From Melieria omissa (Eukaryota > Arthropoda > Insecta > Diptera > Ulidiidae): a stretch of 64,000 nt of DNA. Below the pieces are notes generated by a model. It was not told where the DNA came from. It was given only the letters and a program-made list of their open reading frames with translations, and ran no database searches. The number at the start of each line of letters is the position of its first letter. Position 1 is the stretch's first letter. Positions 25,601 through 37,600 of this stretch are shown in pieces. The position numbers and the translations under genes were made by a program. The stretch covers positions 121,761,891 through 121,825,890 of the forward strand of contig OZ020267.1 in the NCBI GenBank assembly GCA_963971225.1, in the 5' to 3' direction.

Positions 25601-28600
25601 GTGGAAACGAACGTGTCCGCGGATTTTAGAAAAATGGGAAAAGAGCAATATCGGTCGGTGATTCGCCAAATTGGTCGCATTAGGCTACGAACAGCTGCCC
25701 CATCCACCGTATTCTCCAGATTTGGCCCCGTGTGAATTCTTTTTGTTTCCAAACTTGAAAAAGTCACTCGCCGGGCAGAAATTTGAGTCGAATGAGGAGG
25801 TTATCGCCGCCACGGAGGCCTCCAGCAAACGTATTTTTCAGACGGGTTAAAGAAGTTGGAGCATCGCTGGGTCAAGTGTATCGAGTTGAAAGAAGACTAC
25901 GCTGAGAAATAAATCCCCACTTTTCCAAAATTTTCGTTTTCCTTTTGTGGGCTAAGTACTTATCGGACCACTCACGTACGTGCGCGCTACCTAATAATTT
26001 GAGATACCGATATTTCTGAATAATTGTATAGACAGTTTCCATGCCAAATGTGCATATTTTAGCGCACAAGACTTCAAGAAACTTCGCGGCAATGCAGTTG
26101 CATCACATGTCTGCACGTGCACGGATCACTTCCGATTTGTGCGTACACGCGCCGATGTGCGTCTGGGTGAGTGGCGGCAGACATTAACGCATGCAAATTA
26201 GAAACGTAGTCTCATTCACGCTGAAATCATTTGCGGTCGTGAGTTGGAAGTGGCCAGCACAGTTGTGGCAGGACGCGTGTAATGTACAAAGGACTCCCCT
26301 TCGGTCGGCAAGCAAACGACATAGATGCGGTTGTGACGTCTAGTTGATGTGTACATTTGTAGTTTTTTTGTTTATACAGGCGGAAATAATCGAAAGCCTG
26401 AGCGTGAGACCATAAACCCACCTCAATTGCCCATTTTTCTGCGCTCTGAGATTGTCTGAGATTTTCCGACGACGGCTGTTCGCCTTGTGCCTGGCAGAGA
26501 TATCTATGTATATCTAGCGACGTGCCTGAAGCTAAGCTCGGATGCAACTATCGTCAAGTTGAAGTCAACTTTGCCATGTCGCCACTGTATCCAATCTTTG
26601 ATGTTGGGTAACAGTCTATGCGTCCAACGACCGGACGTTTAAGTGTCTCAGCATCTCTGCCACTCGTTCAAGCTAGTCGAATGTGCTGTGTTCCGGAAGT
26701 TGTGGTCTTTGCCGGCACAACTTGCTACCTTGTAGGTATATTCGATCTTTGTATGTAAGTATGTATGGTACTACCACAGATAACTCATCATATAGATGTC
26801 CAGCCTCATACGACGAAAACGGCACAAAAATTTCAAGCTCTGAGTTACAGCTTTTTCCGCAAAGCTTTTTTACGCACACAGCTGCATGTGCTCATCCAGA
26901 ACTTTTGCCGGATTGAATTAATTTATAATTTCTTTTCTTGCTTGCTGATATTTTGTTCTGCAACATACATTTATGATTTTAGCTACGACGATCACGTGCT
27001 GTATTTGGTATAACAGGTAGACAGCACGTCAGATATCCGTAATTTTTTTTCCGTAAATTTCGCCGCGGGTTCAAGGCTGGGCGAGGAAGCAAAATTTTTC
27101 TTAACATTTAACGCTTTTTTTTATAAACCTTTTTAATCGGCTATAACGGAAATTAATAATGTGTTCAAAAAATGTGATATAAATGAATCGGCACTAAAAA
27201 TTTTGTGCATGATCAAAGAATATAAAGAAAATAATTTTCTTTGGCATGATACATACATATCGTTGCTAAGGCAACGCATTGTCAATAGCTGCGGCGCCAG
27301 CAGGTCTATCCTCTGCGTCGGCGTAACTGTATTGCGACAATGAAGTGACCGCTGAACAATTACATTCGTTTTGGAATATTTGCCGATCTTTTCATTTTTT
27401 TTTGCGAAAAGCAAGTGCCTGGGCGTACCAAGCAACAAATTAAAGGGGGTAAAGACATAACTACATTTCCGAATTCAGAATATAAAATTCAAATAGAATA
27501 GAATATAGATTTCTGAGCATATGTATATAAAATATAGAATTATGTAGGGGGAGCTACCCTCCTCTACCCATACCTAGGTACGCCCATGAGCGCCTGTCAT
27601 CATCAACCGAATCTTTTTGCTGTATGGTTGTTTGTAACCGTATGCTGCGCTTGGTTGATTGATTTTAAAACTTGCGAACAATTATATGTGTCTCCAAAAC
27701 CAAACAATTCACTAATCAAGAGATCTAGAAACCAAATAAATTGTTCATTCATCTTTTTTTCACGGGTCGTAAAAAAGGAATATATATTTAAAAAGAAAGC
27801 CATTAAAAAATTTTTGGCGGCTACAGTGAGGATTGAACCGCGAACTCGTCGTCCGAGACACTCCCGCTTACGCGTTTGACCATCAACACTCAATCCCGAC
27901 TGGCTGCTTAAAAGGTGTGATAAGAGACAAGCGCCGTTTTGACTAGAAAATCACATATTTCTGTATCTCAAAACAGAGTACAATGCGTGTGAAGCGGTGT
28001 TTGTGTGAGTGACATTAGAGGCCAAAAAGCTCTTATCGGAGGCCAAATTTGTCGAACTTTTTGACACATTTTTTCCTTGGCCGCTGGACATCTATATGAT
28101 GAGTTATCTGTGGTACTACTATAGTAGGGTTGTCCAAAAAATGGTTTCATACTTGAAAATGACAAAAAAACTGACGTCAAATTTGTAAGGTTGCAGCAGT
28201 CATGTTGTGTCAATTCATTTTCAATTGATTAGTATTGCATGATAAATCACCAAGGCGGTTGAACAATGTGTGTAAATCATCAATAATTGTTATCAAAGCC
28301 ACTGTTCCATTCGAGAAACATTTTGCATAATACAGGATTTTTAACTAAGTCGAATGAGCACCCTGTATTACATGGTTTCAAAAACTAAGTGGCAAGCACA
28401 CAATAAGGACCACTCTAATGTGCATGCACGGTTTAATGAAGGCTGATGCGTAGTTCGACCGGCCGACGGATTCGCTTTTAATTTCCAACTTTCGATGTCC
28501 TTGTGGTGCCGCGTGAAATTTCCTCACGTGTTCGGAGAGTGCCAGCCCGAATTCCAATTAGCTGTGTGTGTATACATACGTACAACTGAGCTGCAATCCT

Positions 28601-31600
28601 GCAGAACGTAAAGTGGGTTTTCGACACACAACGGCTGCTCTCGCCTTTCACTTCCATGTGCCAATGGTTCGCGCGGCTGCCTTCATCGCGTCAGCGAAAA
28701 TAATCCAAACAAACGTGCGAGGGCCCGTCAAATGAAAAATTATCGCAAATTATCGTCCGGCTATTGCTCGTCTTCGCTACGACACTGCCTGGACGTTGCG
28801 AAAATGCAACCAAAGCCATTGTCCATTTGGGTTTCGATAGGGCGGTGGGCGGCGGCGTTGTGGCGTTGCAGATATTTGGGCCAACACGCACTTGCAACGC
28901 CGTTTGGCGCGGCACATCACGGCGCGCCGTGGCGTGGGCGACTGTGTGTATCCCTGTGCTAAGTTTAGACGGTCGCAGCTGGCAGCATTAATAAACGCGC
29001 GCACGTCCTTGCGCCTCAGCAGCATCAACATCAACATCAACACCACACCAACTCCAACACCTCCTACGCACACAACCCGCCACAGCGTTATGGAAATTGA
29101 GTAAACTGTGAAAATCTGATTTATTTGCGATAGAAATGATACGCACAGCAGTGCCATCAGCTGCACGCGCGCAGTGTCGATGAGGACGTCTGCGGAGGTG
29201 CGGTGCGCTGCGGTGCGAGGGTGGCGGCACAGTACGGCGCCGCGATGCATTGATGCACAACGCAGCACATAATTTCGCAACAATATTTGCGCTGTGCGCG
29301 CAATGAAACAATATTTTTGTTATTCATGGCGGACAGGCGCGAAGCTGCCACCGTCAGTTGCAAGAGGCATTGAGAGCGCGTTACTGCTGTGAATGCAACA
29401 GCGGCAGCATAATTCTCATTGAAAAAAGCATTCATTTTAGACGCGAACACAGAATATTCAATGAAATTAAGGCAATGCGTACACAAATTACGCGCGGCGG
29501 CCCGGGTCAAGGAAATGCTTCGATGCAGCAATGCGTAGTCCGATTTCAGGCGCAGTGTCGATAACACATTCGCACACTTTCAGTGGTTCGCCACTACGCC
29601 AAAGTCAAAATTCTGCGAAGATGAGGAGGAGACAGAGGATGATCGATATTCGTTTATTCCTCAGCTCATTGCATAAAACGAATTGAGCTCATAAAATGAA
29701 CGTAATACGGGGCATCCGATTTTGTAGTTTTTACGATAACTTCATAGATTTTAGTGTGATTATTTTTAACTCTACGCTTAAGCACAATAAATCTTTTAGG
29801 TCGCAGTGCACTATTCCCCGTAAGCCTTAACTGTTTCAATTGTTAAATTGATCTTGTCTGTAAGATATCAATAGATCAATCAATAGACAATCGAATTTTT
29901 TAATTACTGCAAGCCCAGCAAGACACAGATTGTACTTTGTCTAATAGACGAAACCCAATTCTCCTAACCTAATTGGTCTGATTCTCGAAAACTGTTTAGA
30001 GACTTTGAGATGTTGTCAATCCTTTCAGATCTGAGTTCAAGTCTATTGAAAGTTTCCTAATGGTCAAACTCCATAAAGCGCGTTTCAAGCGTATCGTGGT
30101 TTTTCGCGTTTCTCGTGTTTCGAGAAAAAGTTGAATCAGTGTATTTGTATGAAGCAAACTCCATGACTTGACGTCGATACGCCCGAAACGCGGCAAAAGT
30201 TGAACTATTTTCAACTTTCACTCGCGTTTCTCGCTTAACGACGTCAAACAGCTGACAGAGCCTAGAGATGTCATACATTATGTGGTTAAATGGTAATGCC
30301 GATAACAAAAATGTGTTATCGCAAAAGTCGAATGCATTTATTTTACACGAAAGCTATTAAATACATTTAAGAAACATTTGAAACTCAATATTTTAACATA
30401 AAATGTGGAGAAATTCCTAAAAATTTTCATAATTCCTTGACAAACGAAACTTAGTCTTCGCTGTATTGGAAATTCGATAGCTTATTCGTTGTCGATCGAA
30501 TTTTGCTCATCCCTGTGAAATAAATTGCTACCAATTGATTTCAACTGAATCTTTTTTTATTTTTTGCAATGTTCGATATGCATTTATTGTGTTTAAAATG
30601 AAATCAATAAATTCTATAAAGTCTTTAACGTCGTATAGCAATTTCATTTCGTTGTTTTTCACAATTCACAACGAAATCAATCAGCAGTTTGCCAATTAAA
30701 AATTAGCATCAGCTGACGTAAGAAGAACAAGCTGACGTGTGAAACGCGCTTTATGGAGTTTGAGAATTTGCAACGCGAATAACGCGAGAAACGCCATAAC
30801 ACGACAAACCCCGAACGCCTGAAACGCGCATTATGGAGTTTGGCCAAAAGATTTCTGGCTGAGCGATTGTTGTATGATTTATGATCTGAAATGTACCTGC
30901 ACCAGGGTTCGGACCTGGCAAATCCAAACTCGAATTGACAGATGTCAAAAAGCGTATTGAAACCAAAATTGATGTAGTGAATTTAGGAATTGAATACGGA
31001 CCCTGACCTGTACATTTTTTCACGAACAATTGATTAATTAGGTATTATTTATAATAATTCCACTTTTAGAAAGAACTTGCCGAGCTCGATAGGTTCGATT
31101 CCTAGCTTGGGCTCGTTAAAAACACTCGTCTACTTCTATTGATATCTACATAAAGGAGATGAGAATTACAAGTGCGTTCTTGCACGCAATGGCCAAACCT
31201 TCAAGTGTGAAAGGAAAATTGCCAAAAATCGTCTTTCGGATTTGGCGTTGAACAGTAGGTCCGCTCCCTCCCATTCTCCCATTCGTTTTGAAATTGTGCG
31301 CTACTACACATGTTCAGAAAATAATATTGCATGCACATTTCAAACGGGCGGAATTTTTGGTATCACAATGGGTCCATATAGAGGCCTAAGTATGTCTCAT
31401 ACAGCCACTTTAACCTAACCTAAGATCTCAATACGTCAGTGCATTCAGCCCCAAGATTCTAAAGAACTGCCATTTCATATCTTGGGCCCATATTCCTTTT
31501 AAAAATGACTCAAAATATTGGACTTAGAAGCACTTTAGAATGTATCATATAGACAATTGTAATTCAAGAAGTGCTCAGAAATAAATATTCTGTTTGAATC

Positions 31601-34600
31601 ACCGATTGAATGACTCTTTGAGTTATACGCCTCAACACACTGTGGTATTCCAGCTGAAGACAAAGCTTTTTTTGATATTAATAAAATTTAAATTTCGGTA
31701 AACTCAATCAAGTTTCGGGTAAATATTTGGAAAATTATTTGGGTATTTGGAGATCGCATGTTGTAGCGGCGCGTACTTAATTTCCAAGTACGTGTATGTT
31801 GACGACGTTATGCGGAGCAACGCAACTTTGATAAAGTTAACAAAATTAAATAACGGTACGTGAATAACAAAGGCACACAAATTTGTGCACCAAATCACTC
31901 ATCGAGAATATATATACATATACACTTACCTTCGAACTTTTCGTATGCAGCGAAGCTTAACTTTTCCGGCACATAAGATAAACGCCGCGCGCCGACGTGC
32001 TCCGAGTGCGTCGCCATGCCAGCGGCGTTCGCACTTCCGTTGGAGCCGCTGGCAGCTGCCTTCTCAACCGTGAACGTGGCAACTTTTTTGAGCACATTGC
32101 TGGTGGGTGTGCCGGGGCAGAGCAGGGGACTGGCGGCGGCGGCGGCGGATTCGGCGTGAGCTGCTGCGCAGGGCGGGGCTGTTGATGGCGTTACTTCTGA
32201 GTAGGACGCCGGCGCCGATGCACTGCTGTCGGTAGGAGCGGGAGTGTCGGTTTCCTTTGCGGTGGTATTGGCGGCAGTGGAGGAAGTTGGCTGTTGAGAC
32301 TGAACAGGTGTCGGGGATGATTTAAACGAAATTATAACGGTTGATTGAGTTTCGGTCGGGGGCTGCGAATGTTTGGCATCCGTCGAGACTAAAGTGAAAA
32401 TGTTGAGAGAATATAAACATAAAAGAAATTACTTTGCGATCATTGTTAATGGCGAGCGCAACAAGCTTCTCCCCTTCCTCGCCCTTAGCCGAAACAAAGT
32501 TTTCGGTTAAAAATATAATTTGAGTGAAAACTTGGCGCGCACGCGAGTCCGCAGTCAATGCCACCCTTTCAGTTGCTGCTGTCGCTCGGCGCTTGCGTTC
32601 ATAAAAAAGTGTTATTTTATTAGGAAAAGAGAAGCAAATTACTAAAGGTCGGACATAAGCGCGCACACCATTGATGCAAACGAGCGCGTTCTGTTTACCT
32701 CTTAATTTTTATGTTTATCGTCTTTATCATTAATTTTATTCATAATGTCCGGACCTGAGCGGACGGATTCGCCTGTAACGCCTCGAACGTGACGTTTCCG
32801 ATATAGAAAAGCAAAATATGGGCTATGTAATTTACACACAGTGGCGCACACAGGGGGGTTGGGGGTCAAATCTCTTCCCATATACAAAAATTCCCAAAAA
32901 TGTGGTGCAAAATATTAACCCCAACATGAAATCATGTGTGCGCCACTGTATACACACACATACATGTATGGCATGTACATAGGACGACTATATATTTACA
33001 GCATAAAATCGTAAATCAACTTGGCGCTGGACGCCCGTCTATCCACCAGATGCCTGACATCGACGCACGCTGGTTGTCGTAAAAAAATGTTTCTGCGAAT
33101 CGTAGCTGATTTTTGTAAAATATTTAAAAATACCAGGAGAATATAGAATGGTGAAATCCAACAGGGAAAATTTCGTTAATTTGCAAGTTTACTGCCGTAG
33201 GATCCGAAGAGGTAGGCATAGTTGTCAGAAAACGGGACAGGAGGATTAGTGGGAAAGAATGGCCGTTTATGATTAATTACAATTAAAAAAGGACATGAAA
33301 ACGTTCTCGGACCATACTGAATAATTTTTATATAAGAGAGACGTGACTACAATGCGGACGTGAATAAGTCGGTCGTTGCCGACTGAATCACTTTAACTTG
33401 TTTAATGATTATTATCGCAGCAGCATCACGAGGTGTGCTTTGTTGAATGCCGCGAAAAGGACGAAGTGCGCGAAGTTCGCCAACCGGCTTTACAACCCCC
33501 ACGAGGCTCGTTTACTTAGATGGTCGCCTTTCTGCCGCGCATATAAAACAACTTGATTTAATTAAAAATTAACTTTTTCCACAAACCAGCGGCAGAGCGA
33601 AGAAGCACAGAACTCAAATACGGTCACCCGGCGGAAAAAATGATGCAGGCAATGGAAAAAATGAGGCTCTATCCCTGGACAAGAAGAGATTATAGGACAA
33701 GTGAGCAAAAAAATGAAGTGTGGCCATGCCGGCTCATGATTTACCCTACACGCTGATAAATGAGAAATTGAAAATTGTTTGATTTTACGTACAAGAGCGA
33801 CAAGTGTATCGCTGTGATTGGGTCACTGGAGCTAATGGGGTCGAATTCCGATTCAATTTACAGTAAACAAGGCAAAGCTGATTGCCTTACTGTAAAATCA
33901 TGAAATCAAATTAAATCGAACTCGGCATATAACTCTAGTTTTCTTTAGTAGCATAAATAACGTGAATGAAAATTCCCGAATTTGGGGCCTCTTAACCCTT
34001 TTGCTTCAGGTTTTTACTAGGGAAAGTTAAAATTTTAAATTAAACATCCCATAAAAATTTTTGTTATTTTATACTCGGACCCTGTATTTTAGAGTGTTTT
34101 TCTTTAATTACTTAAACATAAAAATTGTTACGCATAACGAAAATTTGAATATTTCTTCATTTACTTTAGCCAAAATAAGAAGAAAAGAAGTAACTTAATT
34201 GAAAGAAAACGTAAAATTAAAAAATTTTCTAAAGTTTTCTGCTTCTTCTTCCTTTGCTATGTCAAGATATACCATTAAAAAACGTGTATACTTCTCTTCT
34301 TTAAACTTAAGTATTCAGATTATTAATTTCGTATTTTTCCTAAAACTTCAAACTATTCTAAGGGCTAACAAAAAAATGTATTCTTGCAACCATAGAGGAT
34401 GCAGACGTCCACAAAGTAGAATGTGCCATATGGCAACAAAATAGCGAAAGGGTTAAGGATATGGTTTATTTATTTTAATAAGTTCTATATTAGACATTTT
34501 TGTATGGCAGCCCTCTTATCCAGCTTATATGGGGGGATAAGTATGGTGAACAAAAAGTTTTGAAATTTGGCAAAAAGGATAAATAGATGTTTGTCCTATA

Positions 34601-37600
34601 TTTTATAACTCTGGAGCTATCTAGAAACAGCAGAAGTCCATTACATAAAAACGCCCAAGTTGTATGGTGAGCAATTTAAGAGTTGTAGAAGTGGCGCAAT
34701 TGTATTTGGAACAACTGTTTGATGAGAGAAATTGTAGGGGTCCATCGTACATTGTATCCCTCTTAGAGCAACTTCGAGACAGCTGTGGTGTAATTTATAA
34801 ATATTCCTCACACTTTCTTTGATTTTTGTAAATTGTTGTTTATGCTTTTGTAGCAGTCCTCAGAAGGCGAGGAGTTCCGACATACCAATAACTATTAAAT
34901 ATTAAGAATCTATGTAACACTAAATCACGTTTAGCGTTTTTGTATCTCCATTAAGGCTTCACAAAGTCTACAACAATCCAAATCCACCAACCACGAGTGA
35001 ACACTACACTCTTTCGGTGTAGGGTGTAAAAATGAACTGTTCGAACAATCAACGGAATGTGTTGTGCCCAGTGGGTCTTCTTGGCTTAGGGATGGGGGCT
35101 ACAGGCTACCATTGAAAGTAAATAATATCGACGTGTTTGAAATTTTAAAAATTTCCCCATCCATTGTTGTTCTTGCTGCGGAATGTATTGTTGGTGCAAG
35201 AGCGGCATTCCAAGCTCACCAGTGGCCATCATTAGCTGGCTGCACAACAACAACAATAATAAAGCATTCCATTTGTTACTAAGAAAGGACAACGTTTTGT
35301 TAAACTTGTATGGCAAATATTTCCAGTAAGTTTTTTGGGAACTTTAAAATGATTTAAATTATTACTTAATTACTTAAAATTATTTACTTTATTATTATTT
35401 AGTTATGATGTGAAAATTAATATAATTAAATGCGGCCAGCAATTGGAAATGCCTTAGGTGAGCAGGGCATAATTTATGTTTATTGTTATTTTATATTGGC
35501 ACTTTGAATATTGAACCATCTATGTTGGGTTGTACAAACTTCTGTGGATTCCGAATGGCGGACAGAAAGCCTTTCTACAGACAAATATTTTACATTTAGA
35601 GGTAATTTCCTGAGGGCGCAGTTGGTGAACAAAATTTGATTTTTCCAAAATTCACCTCTCAAAGTTTGCAGTTAAAGAAATACAAAATATGCTTTTGGGA
35701 ATTCGTCTTCTGTAATATGAATGTTTTTAAGGGTTACATTTCTCAAAATGTAGCTGAAGTCTGAAAAGAACGCTATTCAATATGTTTAAATATACATGAA
35801 ATTTTAAGTGTAAAAAGACTTTTTTCCGTATGCCTTGTGAAACTCCTCATTTACCCTCTCTGTGCCTGCACTTTCTCCTCCTCTTCTCTTGCCCTGACAA
35901 TTGAACAACGGCTGCAATTTGGCTACATACTACATGGGCTGAAAAGTCTTTGGCCTGACAATGAAAAAACGATATTTTTAGTGCAAACATGATTTTAATC
36001 TTCGACATAATCTCCATTTAGAGTAATGCATTTAGTGTAACGGTCTTCCAACATTTCGATGCCTTTCTTATAGTGGTCCGCGTGAAGCTCTTCAAAATAG
36101 GCGTTTGTTTCCCACTCGACCTCCTCATTTGAGTAAAATCTTTTTCCGGCGAGCCAATTTTTCAACCTGGGAAAGAGGAAATAGTCGCTGGGTGCTAAAT
36201 CTGGTAAATACGGTGGGTGTTTGACGACTTCGTACCGTAATTCCTCTAATTTTTCGGTCGTATCGCGAGCAGAATGAGCTGGTGCTTTTTGGTCAATTGT
36301 CAGCAAACGCGGCACCCATCGCGCGCACAGCTTCCGCATGTGTAAATGTTCATGAATGATATGACCAACGCGTTCCTTTGAGATGCCTATGATGTTAGCT
36401 ATCTCACTCAATTTTATTTTGCGATCATTTAACACAAGGTCCGTGATTTTTTGGATGTTTTCCGGATTAACTGCCTCATTTGGCCTCCCTGAACGCGGTG
36501 CATCACTGGTGCTCGTACGGTCACGACGAAACTCAGCAAACCAATACTTGATAGTTGAATTTGGTGGAGCAGATGTATTATAACATTTATCAAGCCATGC
36601 TTTTGTTTCCACTGTATTTTTGCCCATCAAATAGCAATGTTTTATCAAAACACGAAATTCACTTTTTTCCATTGTTTACAAAAATTCAGAGGTAGCGTCA
36701 CTTCGAAAGCAATAACTTGAAAACGAGTCAACCAAATGTCATGAAACTTTGACAGAATCTAAGTTAAGGATGGTTTTCCATGTACAACACAATAATTCTT
36801 AATTTTTGGCGCCATCTCTATGTCAGACCAAAGACTTTTCAGCCCATGTAGTACAGAATATTGCTTTCAATTCAGCGTTGGAAGCATTACACTGCACAAC
36901 AGCATGTCTGTTGCATGGAGTTTTTTACATGAATCTGAATCGTTTTTCCACGCTGTTTTCAAAACCATACTCCGTTTTTATGTAACAGCTCTAGTTTTTG
37001 CAAAAAATGGGCGTGTCACTTTTTCGAATTTTCCTCGGTTTTTTCTCGTTTTCGACTGTTATTTCTGAACCAATAACCCTATAGACATGATTTTTATATC
37101 GTTGCACTTACAACATTTCACGCCATCTTTCCTGACATTAATCAATTTTATGCGTTCTAAATGGGCGTGGTAATAAGGTTTCAAAGTAAGAAAATATTGA
37201 ATTTCAAGGCGTTTTTTCTGATGGCGAAAATTGTACAGATGTTTCATAAATCAAGTTTCGAAGTATATGAATATCTTAAGAAGAAACATCAAGCAATACA
37301 ACACAGCCAAATTATTTGGCGGAATACACATTCGCATCGAAATAATAACAAAACTTTACCATAGCGATTTTCACCTCTTTTCATACTTTTTCCTTAAAAA
37401 ATTAGGAGCCTCAAAATATGCTCTTTTATATGTTCCATTTATAGTTTGGAATACAAGCAAAAAACAAAAATATTTTGAATTTCTCGATACAAAAAAAAAT
37501 TAAAAACTTTGCATATTTTCAGGCCCCTAATTTTTTAAGGAAAAAGTATGAAAAGTGATGAAAATCGCGATGGTACATTTTTCCTGTTATTTCGATGCGA

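Larger units (their letters stand above)
19319..31929 (-). other. capu: capu intron, 12.6 kb
   Basis: It contains a truncated LINE, several DNA transposons and the long GC-rich ORF at 23565-24405, all listed separately. The GC-rich stretch at 28640-29560 has overlapping ORFs on both strands with no recognisable domain. The old repeat at 20030-20140 pairs with 3450-3570. Confidence 0.65.

Noticed and set aside
27817..27890. tRNA-like A box and B box on the minus strand (GGTTCAATCC with an upstream TGGTCAAACG)
   Set aside because: The T-arm and acceptor stem do not pair, so it is not a tRNA gene; at most a decayed tRNA-derived sequence within the 26775-28112 element.
28640..29567. Overlapping ORFs of 100-168 codons on both strands
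   Set aside because: The region is GC-rich and stop-poor in several frames, with no domain, no promoter and no phase-consistent splice sites.
31088..31120. Exact B-box-like GGTTCGATTCC on the plus strand
   Set aside because: There is no A box at the right distance and no cloverleaf.
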